Origin: Mycobacterium sp. E787
Lineage (GTDB): Bacteria; Actinomycetota; Actinomycetes; Mycobacteriales; Mycobacteriaceae
Length of the DNA stretch: 54,122 nucleotides
NCBI RefSeq assembly: GCF_001668725.1
Contig: NZ_LZKL01000100.1
Span: 1-54,122, forward strand
Reading direction: 5' to 3'
Shown here: piece by piece, positions 24,335-32,111 of the stretch
Layout of the letters: the number at the start of each line of letters is the position of its first letter
Position numbering within the stretch: position 1 is the stretch's first letter
Notes under the pieces: model-generated
Told to the model about the DNA's origin: nothing
Seen by the model: the letters and a program-made list of their open reading frames with translations, nothing else
The model's database searches: none
Position numbers and translations under genes: made by a program

Positions 24335-24374
24335 TGGGGCGTGGTGGGGCCCGTCGGTGGGGCCCGGTGGGGGG
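24335..24374 (+). promoter_or_regulatory. Second TGGGG array / possible G-quadruplex
   Basis: On the plus strand TGGGG starts at 24335, 24345, 24358 and 24368: two pairs with 10-bp phase, 13 bp between pairs. The G-runs 24336-24339, 24346-24349, 24359-24362 and 24369-24374 also fit a G-quadruplex. It lies in the 464-bp gene-free stretch between mraZ and the DUF3040 gene, about 150 bp upstream of the mraZ promoter. No other feature was seen in 24195-24540. Confidence 0.4.
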
Positions 24375-24540
24375 CCAACCGGCGCCTGTGCCTCGATTTG
24401 GGCTCGATTGGGCGTCAGAAGGGACTCGACGCCCCTGTGCGGCCACCCGGCGCGTTGGGACCCCGCGACGATGGCGCCGAGACTGCGTCCAGATCGTGGA
24501 AACGACGCAGACGCACGCGCTCACTGCAGTCTCGAGCACG

Positions 24541-24571
24541 AAAAACGGGGCAGCCCAGCCGGCTACCCCGT
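24541..24571 (-). terminator. Intrinsic terminator of the DUF3040 gene
   Basis: Read on the minus strand, acggggtagc and gctgccccgt form a 10-bp stem with one mismatch around a 7-nt loop, followed by TTTT. It begins 18 nt after the DUF3040 stop. The U-run makes it a good intrinsic terminator, insulating the dcw cluster from the upstream gene. Confidence 0.75.
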
Positions 24572-24588
24572 GTCGTGTGGTGGTCGGT

Positions 24589-24990
24589 CTACTCGTCGAA
24601 GCGCCGCCGGAACCGGTCCTCCATGCGGCTGGTGAACGAACCGCCGCCCTTGTTGCGGCGCTGGCGGGCGGACCCGGGAGCCGACCCGGAACGGTCCGGC
24701 CTGCCGGCCAGCCGCGGGCCGGTGATCGCGTAGACCACGCCGCCGAACATCACGATGAAGCCGAAAACGCTCAGAATCGGGAAGCTTCCGATCATCGTGG
24801 CCCTGAACGCCACCCCCGACACCAGCATCGCCAGGCCGATGACGAATAACGCCGCGCCCTGCAGGCGCCGCCGCGCGGTCGGCGCGCGGAACCCTCCGCC
24901 ACGGACGCTCGACGCGAATTTCGGATCTTCCGCGTAAAGTGCGCTCTCGATCTGATCGAGCATCCGCTGTTCATGATCGGAGAGTGGCAT
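24589..24990 (-). CDS. DUF3040 membrane protein (Rv2169c-like)
   Basis: A 133-residue protein with the DUF3040 start PLSDHEQRMLDQIESALYAEDPKF, two membrane helices (about 49-67 and 72-92) and a basic, Gly/Arg-rich C-terminus. AAGGAGGG lies 5 nt before the ATG at 24990; the longer frame (to 25065) is not conserved. Function is unknown. It is divergent from the GNAT gene; 24991-25316 between them contains only promoter-like sequence. Confidence 0.85.
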   Translation of the reverse strand: MPLSDHEQRMLDQIESALYAEDPKFASSVRGGGFRAPTARRRLQGAALFVIGLAMLVSGVAFRATMIGSFPILSVFGFIVMFGGVVYAITGPRLAGRPDRSGSAPGSARQRRNKGGGSFTSRMEDRFRRRFDE

Positions 24991-25248
24991 TCGTCCCTCC
25001 TTGCCGACAGTTTGGCACGTAACTATCGATAGCACGCGGATGCCCGTTGTAAAGGCAACTAACACAAATGATACGAGCTCAATCTGCGCTGTACCACCGG
25101 TTCGGCAGCGATTCTATCCCGGCCGCATCCCGACCCCGGCGTGGCCCTCAGCGACGCCGCGCGGTAACCGGCACGCGAAACCGGCGGGTGTGCCCGGCCC
25201 CGCGGGCCCCCGGCGCGACCGCTCGGCGCAACGTGGAGAGCCGCGTCG

Positions 25249-25254
25249 GATAAT
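25249..25254 (+). promoter_or_regulatory. Possible -10 element for the GNAT gene
   Basis: GATAAT lies 63 bp before the TTG start of the acetyltransferase gene, in the 326-bp divergent intergenic region. No convincing -35 is seen. I see no other feature in 24991-25316. Confidence 0.3.
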
Positions 25255-25316
25255 GACGACAGCGGCACGGGGCCGAACCCATACATGAAGTCACCGGATG
25301 AGGAGGGCACCGCGAG

Positions 25317-25901
25317 TTGGCGATATTCCTCATCGATCTGCCGCCGAACGATATGGAGCGCCGCCTCAATGACGCCCTCGCGGTCTACGTCGAGGCGATG
25401 CGATACCCGCGGGGCACCGAGAACCAGCGCGCCGCCATGTGGCTGGAACACGTCCGACGGCCAGGCTGGCAGGGCGTGGCCGCCGTCGAGGCCGACGCCG
25501 GCGATGCGGCCGACCTGAGCGATGCCCCGCTGCTGGGCGTGGCCTACGGCTATCCCGGGGCGCCCGGACAGTGGTGGCAGCAACAGGTGGTCCTGGGCCT
25601 GCAACGCGGCGGCCTGCCCCCCGCCGAGATCGCCCGGCTGATGAACAGCTACTTCGAGTTGACGGAGTTGCACATCCATCCCCGCGCGCAGGGCCGCGGC
25701 CTCGGCGAGGCGCTGGCCCGCCGGCTGCTCGCCGGGCGCGCGGAGAGGAACGTCCTGCTGTCCACCCCCGAGACCAACGGCGAGCCCAACCGCGCCTGGC
25801 GGCTGTACCGGCGCCTGGGCTTCACCGACGTCATCCGCGGCTACCACTTCGCCGGGGACCCCCGCGCGTTCGCGATCCTGGGCCGGGCGCTGCCGCTATA
25901 G
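25317..25901 (+). CDS. GNAT acetyltransferase (Rv2170-like)
   Basis: A 194-residue GNAT protein. The acetyl-CoA loop is visible in ELHIHPRAQGRGLGEALARRLL (Q/R-x-x-G-x-G), followed by VLLSTPETNGEPNRAWRLYRRLGF, the usual GNAT strand and helix. The start is TTG at 25317, 10 nt after GAGGAGGG, with no in-frame ATG upstream. The M. tuberculosis homologue has been reported to acetylate isocitrate dehydrogenase, so protein acetylation is possible; the substrate here is unproven. Confidence 0.85.
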   Translation: MAIFLIDLPPNDMERRLNDALAVYVEAMRYPRGTENQRAAMWLEHVRRPGWQGVAAVEADAGDAADLSDAPLLGVAYGYPGAPGQWWQQQVVLGLQRGGLPPAEIARLMNSYFELTELHIHPRAQGRGLGEALARRLLAGRAERNVLLSTPETNGEPNRAWRLYRRLGFTDVIRGYHFAGDPRAFAILGRALPL

Positions 25902-25932
25902 GGCCGGGCCACGCATCTGGCACGATGACCTC

Positions 25933-26646
25933 GTGCACGCCAGCCCTTCCCCGCTTCGAGCCCGCGGGTTCCGCCGGCGCCGCCTGCTGGCCCTCGCCAT
26001 GCTGCTGCTCATCGTGCCGCTGGCCAGCGGCTGCCTGCGGGTACGGGCGTCGCTGACCATCTCCCCCGATGATCTGGTTTCCGGGGAGGTCATCGCGGCG
26101 GCCAAGCCCAAGACGCCCAAGGACTCCGGTCCCCAGCTCGACACCAACAATCTGCCGTTCGGCCAGAAGGTTGCGGTGTCCAACTACGACAGCGACGGCT
26201 ACGTCGGGTCGCAGGCGGTGTTCTCCGACCTGACATTCGCCGAACTGCCGCAGCTGGCGAATATGAACTCCGACGCCCAGGGCGTGAATCTGTCACTGCG
26301 CCGCAACGGCAACCTGGTGATCCTGGAGGGCCGCGCGGACCTGACTTCGGTCACAGACAACGACGCCGACGTCGAGCTGACCGTCGCCTTTCCCGGCGTG
26401 GTGACCTCCACCAACGGTGACCGGGTCGAACCCGACGTGGTGTCCTGGAAGCTCAAGCCCGGCGTGGTGAGCACCATGACCGCCAACGCCCGCTACACCG
26501 ACCCCAACACCCGCAACTTCACCGGCGCGGGCGTCTGGCTGGGCATCGCGTCGTTCGCGGCGGCCGGCGTGGTGGCGCTGCTGGCGTGGATGAGCCGCGA
26601 CCGCTCACCGCGCTTGACCGCCCCGCGCGACCAGCCCCCGAGCTAG
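25933..26646 (+). CDS. lppM: Lipoprotein LppM
   Basis: A 237-residue lipoprotein. The signal has a basic start (RGFRRRR), a hydrophobic core and lipobox LASGC with Cys34. The body (about 35-200) is the LppM domain, rich in beta structure. A second membrane helix is near the C-terminus (about 201-219, GVWLGIASFAAAGVVALLAW). In M. tuberculosis LppM is implicated in phagosome blocking and binds phosphatidylinositol-mannoside-type lipids. GTG start. Its TAG stop shares the palindrome CTAG with the stop of the opposite gene. Confidence 0.9.
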   Translation: MHASPSPLRARGFRRRRLLALAMLLLIVPLASGCLRVRASLTISPDDLVSGEVIAAAKPKTPKDSGPQLDTNNLPFGQKVAVSNYDSDGYVGSQAVFSDLTFAELPQLANMNSDAQGVNLSLRRNGNLVILEGRADLTSVTDNDADVELTVAFPGVVTSTNGDRVEPDVVSWKLKPGVVSTMTANARYTDPNTRNFTGAGVWLGIASFAAAGVVALLAWMSRDRSPRLTAPRDQPPS

Positions 26647-27527
26647 GGCGACCAGTAGGCCAGCATCTCCGCAAACGTGTGAAACGCGGGCGCGGAAACC
26701 CCGTAGGTCGCTTCGAAATGGATGCTCAGCGGGAAGCCGAGTTCGCCGACGCCGTCGATCACCCGCTTGTACAGGTCGACCATGAGCTGGCGCTTCTTGT
26801 CCGGTTCGCTGGCGGCCAGCCTCTTGACGAACTCCTGCTCGCCGGCCACCGCGGCGTTGCCCGGATCCTGGATCAGCCAGTTGATCAGGCCGACGCGGCT
26901 CTCCACCTTGGGCACGAAGCCGAAGGACAGCAGGATCTCGGGCCGGTGATCGGTGTTCGCGGCGAAGTCGGTCAAAAAGCCCACGATGGCGTCGGAGTAG
27001 AGCAGCTGCGTCATGCCGTACGTCGCGCCCTGGTTGCACTTGAAGTTCAGCCGGCCTTGCTCACCCTCCCGGGTGGGGATGACGATCACGCCGCGGTTGC
27101 CCACGAGCTCGCGATAGATCGACAAGGCGTCGGTGGGTGCGACACCGGAGCCCTCCCCGTCGTTCATCGTGCGGGGCACGCCCACGAAGACCACGCCCTC
27201 CATCCCGGCGTCGCACAGAGCGGTGAGCCGTTGGCGCAGCGACGCCTCATCCATGAAAGCGGTGACCTGCGTGCACAGGCCGTGGAATCCGGGCAGCTCG
27301 GGCTTGATGATCGACCAGAAGTCCAGCACGTCCAGCTTCTGCTTCATCGCGACGGGACGATCGTCGTCCTCGGCGATCATCCCCGGGATCATCACGTGCC
27401 GGATCCGGCCCTCGAGGCCGAATTCGGCCGCGTAGCGCACCACTTTCGTCGCGTCGTCAAGCGCCCGCTCCTTGCCGTCTTCGACGTTGGGGGGCACCAG
27501 CTCGAGCGCGATGGTGTTGAGGCTCAC
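26643..27527 (-). CDS. Methylenetetrahydrofolate reductase-like protein (Rv2172c-like)
   Basis: A 294-residue TIM-barrel protein of the non-canonical mycobacterial MTHFR-like group, which would reduce 5,10-methylene-THF to 5-methyl-THF for methionine synthesis. Seen are ALELVPPNVEDGKERAL, VFVGVPRTMNDGEG and NFKCNQGATYGMTQLLYSDA. It lacks the usual MetF flavin signature. The GTG at 27527 with GGAGAGGAG upstream gives the conserved N-terminus; the longer frame covers 76 unconserved codons. Substrate and cofactor are inferred from homologues. Confidence 0.8.
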   Translation of the reverse strand: MSLNTIALELVPPNVEDGKERALDDATKVVRYAAEFGLEGRIRHVMIPGMIAEDDDRPVAMKQKLDVLDFWSIIKPELPGFHGLCTQVTAFMDEASLRQRLTALCDAGMEGVVFVGVPRTMNDGEGSGVAPTDALSIYRELVGNRGVIVIPTREGEQGRLNFKCNQGATYGMTQLLYSDAIVGFLTDFAANTDHRPEILLSFGFVPKVESRVGLINWLIQDPGNAAVAGEQEFVKRLAASEPDKKRQLMVDLYKRVIDGVGELGFPLSIHFEATYGVSAPAFHTFAEMLAYWSP

Positions 27528-27738
27528 GCGGCTCCTCTCCTTGCCGGGCCGGCCGCGCTGCGCCCCGCAGCGCCCCGGCACCCTCGCCAGCATAGGGGCG
27601 GGATAGTGAGGCAGTCGAAGCAACTGGGGGCGCCGAAGCGACATAAACTGTCGGCCCGGGAGCAAATACCCGTCACGCCGACCGGAAAGGGGCGCCGCGC
27701 TGAGCCCAAAAGCCGCAGAAGCAGGGGCAACCGTCGAG

Positions 27739-28797
27739 TTGACCGGCGCCATCACCGAGCAACTCCGGCGGTATCTGCGCGACAGGCGCGCCCAGAGCGG
27801 CTACATCAGCTCTGAAGGCGCCCACTTCGATGCCCTGATCGCGGCCCTCGAGGACTTCGTGCTGGGCGGCGGCAAGCGGCTGCGCCCCGCCTTCGCCTAT
27901 TGGGGCTGGCGGGCCGTCGCGCCCGGTGAGCCCGATACCGAAGCGTTGCTGCTGTTTTCGGCGCTCGAACTGCTGCACGCCTGCGCGCTGCTGCACGACG
28001 ACGTGATCGACGACTCGGCCACCCGCCGCGGCAAGCCGACGACCCACGTCCGCTTCGCGGAGCTGCACCGCGACCGGGGCTGGCGCGGTTCACCGGTGCA
28101 ATTCGGGATCTCGGCGGCCATCCTGCTCGGCGACCTGGCGCTGGCCTGGGCCGACGACATCGTGTTCGGGCTCGACCTGCCGCGACAGACCCAGCGCCGC
28201 ATCCGGCGTGTGTGGGCCGACATCCGCACCGAGGTGCTGGGCGGGCAATACCTCGACATCGTCGGCGAGGCCAGCGCCGCGGAGTCGATCGCGTCGGCGA
28301 TGAACGTCGACACCTTCAAGACCGCCTGCTACACGGTGGCGCGACCGCTGCAGCTCGGGGTGGCCGCCGCCGCGGACAGACCCGACGTGCAGGCCGCCTT
28401 CGCGCAGTTCGGGACGGACCTCGGCGTGGCGTTCCAGTTGCGCGACGACGTGCTGGGCGTGTTCGGCGACCCGGCGGTGACCGGCAAGCCGTCCGGCGAC
28501 GACCTGAGATCCGGCAAGCGGACCGTCTTGCTCGCCGAGGCGATGGAGCGGGCCGACAAGTCGGATCCGTTGGCGGCCAACCTGTTACGTACCTCCATCG
28601 GCGAGCGGCTGACCGACGCGCAGGTGAGTGAACTGCGCGAGTTGATCGTGTCGGTGGGCGCGCTGGCCGCCGCCGAGCGGCGCATCGCCGAGTTGACCGA
28701 ACGCGCGCTGGCCACCCTCGCCGTCGCGCCCGTCAACGCGGCGGCCAAAGCCGGACTGACCGAGCTGGCCAGGATGGCCACGAATCGGTCCGCCTGA
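27739..28797 (+). CDS. idsA2: Polyprenyl diphosphate synthase IdsA2
   Basis: A 352-residue trans-isoprenyl diphosphate synthase. The first aspartate-rich motif is DDVIDD (87-92) after LLH. The second is in FQLRDDVLGVFGDP, and GKRLRP (45-50) binds diphosphate. It makes short or medium prenyl chains, possibly precursors of the decaprenyl carriers used by the mannosyltransferases next door. The start is ambiguous: TTG at 27739 gives the family N-terminus. A CTG 13 codons upstream has a better spaced AAAGGGG. mptA follows after 4 nt. Confidence 0.92.
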   Translation: MTGAITEQLRRYLRDRRAQSGYISSEGAHFDALIAALEDFVLGGGKRLRPAFAYWGWRAVAPGEPDTEALLLFSALELLHACALLHDDVIDDSATRRGKPTTHVRFAELHRDRGWRGSPVQFGISAAILLGDLALAWADDIVFGLDLPRQTQRRIRRVWADIRTEVLGGQYLDIVGEASAAESIASAMNVDTFKTACYTVARPLQLGVAAAADRPDVQAAFAQFGTDLGVAFQLRDDVLGVFGDPAVTGKPSGDDLRSGKRTVLLAEAMERADKSDPLAANLLRTSIGERLTDAQVSELRELIVSVGALAAAERRIAELTERALATLAVAPVNAAAKAGLTELARMATNRSA

Positions 28798-28801
28798 GGC
28801 C

Positions 28802-30340
28802 ATGACAACCCCGTCGACCCCGACTCACACCCAGGCGGCCGATTCGCTGGCGGCCAAAAGGTTTGTCGCTCAGTATATTTCACGCCTGGCGTCGTTCGCC
28901 GCCACCCCGGAGGCCCGCCCGGCGAAGCTTGGCTTCCTCGGCTCCGCGCTGATCACGTTGGGCGGCCTGGGCGCCGGCAGCACCAAGCCGCACGACCCGC
29001 TGCTCGAAGCGCTGCACCTGTCCTGGCTGCGCTTCGGCCACGGGCTGGTGCTGTCGTCGATCGTGTTGTGGGCGGGCGTGGGCCTCATGCTGATCGCGTG
29101 GGTGGCGCTGGGCCGGCGCGCGCTGGCCGGCGACGCAACCGAGTTCACCATGCGGGCGACCACCGCATTCTGGCTGGCGCCGTTGCTGTTGTCGGTGCCC
29201 GTCTTCAGCCGCGACACCTACTCCTACCTGGCGCAGGGCGCGCTGCTGCGCGACGGTTTCGACCCGTACGCGGTCGGTCCGGTCGCCAACCCGAACGTGT
29301 TGCTGGACAACGTGAGTCCCATCTGGACGATCACCACGGCACCGTACGGGCCGGCGTTCATCCTGATCGCGAAGCTGGTCACGGTGGTTGCCGGCAACCA
29401 CGTGATCGCCGGGACCATGCTGCTGCGCCTGTGCATGCTGCCCGGATTGGCCCTGCTGATCTGGGCGACCCCCCGGCTGTCGCACCACCTGGGCACCAAC
29501 GGCGCACTGGCGCTGTGGATCTGCGTCCTCAACCCGCTGGTGCTCATCCACCTGATGGGCGGCGTGCACAACGAGATGCTGATGGTCGGCCTGATGGCCG
29601 CCGGGATCGCGCTGACGTTTCAGGGCCGCCACGTCCTGGGCGTCGTGCTGATCGCGGTGGCGATCGCGGTGAAGGCCACCGCCGGGATCTCGCTGCCGTT
29701 CCTGGTCTGGGTGTGGATGCGGCACCTGCGCGACCGGCGCGGATATCGCACCGTCCCCGCGTTCCTGGCGGCCACCGCGATGTCCGGGCTGACCTTCGCC
29801 GTGGTGTTCGCCGTCTTGTCGGCCGTGGCCGGGGTCGGGCTGGGGTGGCTGACCGCACTGGCCGGGTCGGTGAAGATCATCAACTGGCTGACGGTGCCGA
29901 CCGCGGTCGCCAACCTGATCCACGCCCTGTGCAGCGGATTCTTCCCCGTCGACTTCTACGCCACGCTGCGGATCACCCGCTTTATCGGCATCGCGATCAT
30001 CGGGGTGTCATTGCCGTTGTTGTGGTGGCGGTTTCGGCGCGACGACCGCGACGCGCTGGCCGGGATCGCGTGGTCGATGCTGATCGTGGTGCTGTTCGTC
30101 CCGGCCGCCCTGCCCTGGTATTACTCCTGGCCGCTGGCCGTCGCGGCCCCCTTGGCCCAGTCCCGGCGCGCGGTCGCGGCCATCGCCGGCCTGTCGACGT
30201 GGGTCATGGTGATCTTCAAGCCCGACGGATCGCACGGCATGTATTCGTGGCTGCACGTTTCGCTGGCCGCCGCGTGCGGGCTGGCCGCCTGGTATGCGCT
30301 GTACCGGACGCCCCAGGCCGGATCGGTCAGTACGCCATAG
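28802..30340 (+). CDS. mptA: Alpha-1,6-mannosyltransferase MptA
   Basis: A 512-residue GT-C membrane glycosyltransferase with about 12 membrane helices. It extends the alpha-1,6-mannan backbone of lipomannan and LAM on the outer face of the membrane, using polyprenyl-phosphate mannose. The GT-C acidic motif is VFSRDTYSYLAQGALL. NPLVLIHLMGGVHNEMLM and LPWYYSWPLA are characteristic. The ATG lies 4 nt after idsA2. The last 14 nt overlap the convergent Rv2175c-like gene. Confidence 0.93.
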   Translation: MTTPSTPTHTQAADSLAAKRFVAQYISRLASFAATPEARPAKLGFLGSALITLGGLGAGSTKPHDPLLEALHLSWLRFGHGLVLSSIVLWAGVGLMLIAWVALGRRALAGDATEFTMRATTAFWLAPLLLSVPVFSRDTYSYLAQGALLRDGFDPYAVGPVANPNVLLDNVSPIWTITTAPYGPAFILIAKLVTVVAGNHVIAGTMLLRLCMLPGLALLIWATPRLSHHLGTNGALALWICVLNPLVLIHLMGGVHNEMLMVGLMAAGIALTFQGRHVLGVVLIAVAIAVKATAGISLPFLVWVWMRHLRDRRGYRTVPAFLAATAMSGLTFAVVFAVLSAVAGVGLGWLTALAGSVKIINWLTVPTAVANLIHALCSGFFPVDFYATLRITRFIGIAIIGVSLPLLWWRFRRDDRDALAGIAWSMLIVVLFVPAALPWYYSWPLAVAAPLAQSRRAVAAIAGLSTWVMVIFKPDGSHGMYSWLHVSLAAACGLAAWYALYRTPQAGSVSTP

Positions 30341-30731
30341 CCTGCGCGCGCCGCACGACTTCCCGCGCCTGGTGGGCGTGCAGGGCGTCGACCGGGCGGG
30401 CGTTGCTGATCGCGTCCCGGGTGCCGTCGCGCGTGATCGTCAGCGACGGATCCGGGGTGAACAGCCAGCGCATGATTTCCGTCTCGTGGTAACCGCCGTC
30501 GTGCAGGATCGTCAGCAGGCCCGGCAGGCTCTTGACCACCTCACCGGAGTGCGTGAAAAACACCTGGGGCACGACGACGCCGCCGCCGCGCTTCACCGCG
30601 ACCAGGTGTCCCTCCCGCAGCTGTTGCTGAACCTTGCTGACCGATACGCCGAGCAATTCGGCGACCCGGGGCAACTCGTAGATGGGTTCGTCGGGGTCAA
30701 GAACGTCGTCCCCGGCCGGAACACTGCTCAT
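30327..30731 (-). CDS. DNA-binding protein, PknL substrate (Rv2175c-like)
   Basis: A 134-residue protein with an N-terminal winged helix-turn-helix (YELPRVAELLGVSVSKVQQQL) and a conserved C-terminal half (FTHSGEVVKSLPGLLTILHDGG). The M. tuberculosis homologue binds DNA and is phosphorylated by PknL, which lowers binding. The ATG at 30731 was chosen; the frame extends far upstream through pknL without homology. A TACACT -10 sits exactly 7 nt before the ATG, so the mRNA is probably leaderless. Confidence 0.9.
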   Translation of the reverse strand: MSSVPAGDDVLDPDEPIYELPRVAELLGVSVSKVQQQLREGHLVAVKRGGGVVVPQVFFTHSGEVVKSLPGLLTILHDGGYHETEIMRWLFTPDPSLTITRDGTRDAISNARPVDALHAHQAREVVRRAQAMAY

Positions 30732-30737
30732 CGCGCC

Positions 30738-30785
30738 AGTGTAGGCCCAGCTTCCCGCGTTGCACGGGCGTTCCGCACCTACTAT
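30738..30785. promoter_or_regulatory. Back-to-back leaderless promoters for the Rv2175c-like gene and pknL
   Basis: Minus strand: TACACT (30743-30738), with its last T 7 nt before the A of ATG 30731. Plus strand: TACTAT (30780-30785), with its last T 7 nt before the G of GTG 30792. In both cases the predicted transcription start is the first base of the start codon and no ribosome binding site is present. The two -10 elements are 36 bp apart. Confidence 0.65.
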
Positions 30786-30791
30786 GGCCCC

Positions 30792-32033
30792 GTGGCCGGA
30801 GCTGGGACGGGGGACCCGATGGAGGGCGCGTTGCTGGACGGCCGCTACCGCGTCGAGTCCCGGATCGCCAGCGGCGGCACCTCGACGGTGTATCGCGGGC
30901 TGGACGTCCGCCTCGACCGGCCGGTCGCGGTGAAGGTCATGGATGCCCGTTACGCCGGCGACGACCAATTCCTGACCCGATTCCAGCTCGAGGCACGCAC
31001 GGTCGCCCGGCTGAAAAACCCCGGGCTGGTCGCCGTCTATGACCAGGGCCTGGACGCCCGGCACCCGTTCCTGGTGATGGAGCTCATCGAGGGCGGCACC
31101 CTGCGCGAGCTGCTGGCCGAGCGCGGTCCGATGCCGCCGCACGCGGTGGCCGCGGTGCTCCGCCCGGTCCTGGGCGGGCTGGCCGCCGCGCACCGGGCCG
31201 GCCTGGTGCATCGCGACGTCAAACCCGAGAACGTCCTGATCTCCGACGACGGCGATGTCAAGATCGCCGATTTCGGGTTGGTCCGCGCCGTCGCGGCCGC
31301 AGGCATCACCTCCACCAGCGTCATCCTGGGGACGGCCGCCTACCTGTCGCCCGAGCAGGTGCGCGACGGCACCGCCAGCCCGCGCAGCGACGTGTATTCA
31401 TCCGGGATCCTCACCTACGAGCTGCTGACCGGGCGCGCGCCGTTCACCGGTGACTCGGCGTTGTCGGTCGCCTACCGCCGCCTGGACGCCGACGTCCCGC
31501 CGCCGAGCGCGGCGATCGACGGTGTGCCACCGCAATTCGACGAGCTGGTGCTGCGGGCGACGGCCCGCGACCCCGCCGACCGGTACGCCGACGCGGTCGA
31601 GATGGGCGCCGACCTCGAGGCCATCGCCGAGGAACTCGCGCTGCCGGACTTCCGGGTGCCGGCGCCGCGCAACTCCGCCCAGCACCGATCGGCGGCGCTG
31701 CACCACCTGCGGATGAGCGAGCGCCTGGCGGCCGCACAACCCGCGCGCCCGCCGGTCGCGGCCCCGGTCCGCCACCCCACCCGCCAGCTGACCCGCGGGC
31801 CCGAGGACTGGGCCGAGCCCGCCCGCCCGGCGGCCCGCGAGCGCGAACCCGACGAGTACGAATATCAGCCGGTCTCAGGCGAATTCGCCGGCATCGCGAT
31901 GAGTGAGTTCGTCTGGGCCCGTCAGCGCGCCCGGCGGATGGTGCTGATCTGGGTGGCGATCGTGCTCGCGTTCACGGGGTTGATCGCGACCGTGGCCTGG
32001 ACGCTCGGCAGCAACCTGACCGGCCTGCTCTGA
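30792..32033 (+). CDS. pknL: Serine/threonine protein kinase PknL
   Basis: 413 residues; a membrane Ser/Thr kinase. ATP loop IASGGTSTVYRG (25-36), catalytic K48, HRD at 140-142 with KPEN following, DFG at 160-162, and activation-loop T173 and T175, which match the phosphosites known in M. tuberculosis PknL. A Pro/Arg-rich juxtamembrane segment leads to one membrane helix near the C-terminus (about 384-408), and almost no extracellular domain follows. GTG at 30792 fits both homologue length and the -10. It is divergent from its likely substrate gene. Confidence 0.95.
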   Translation: MAGAGTGDPMEGALLDGRYRVESRIASGGTSTVYRGLDVRLDRPVAVKVMDARYAGDDQFLTRFQLEARTVARLKNPGLVAVYDQGLDARHPFLVMELIEGGTLRELLAERGPMPPHAVAAVLRPVLGGLAAAHRAGLVHRDVKPENVLISDDGDVKIADFGLVRAVAAAGITSTSVILGTAAYLSPEQVRDGTASPRSDVYSSGILTYELLTGRAPFTGDSALSVAYRRLDADVPPPSAAIDGVPPQFDELVLRATARDPADRYADAVEMGADLEAIAEELALPDFRVPAPRNSAQHRSAALHHLRMSERLAAAQPARPPVAAPVRHPTRQLTRGPEDWAEPARPAAREREPDEYEYQPVSGEFAGIAMSEFVWARQRARRMVLIWVAIVLAFTGLIATVAWTLGSNLTGLL

Positions 32034-32051
32034 GAGCCTCTTCCCCGCGAG

Positions 32052-32101
32052 CAGACGCAAAAGCCCCCAACACGCCGATGAAAACGGTGCTTTTGCGTCT
32101 G
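32052..32101. terminator. Bidirectional hairpin between pknL and aroG
   Basis: cagacgcaaaagc (32052-32064) and gcttttgcgtctg (32089-32101) pair over 13 bp with a 24-nt loop, placed between the convergent stops of pknL and aroG. The same core is used again at 41678-41737, and fits a recurrent mycobacterial terminator motif. The U-run lies within the stem rather than after it. Confidence 0.6.
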
Positions 32102-32111
32102 GTGGCGGAAG

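Noticed and set aside
24125..24588. IS6110-like insertion between mraZ and the DUF3040 gene, as recalled in M. tuberculosis
   Set aside because: No transposase frame, terminal repeats or target duplication is present here.
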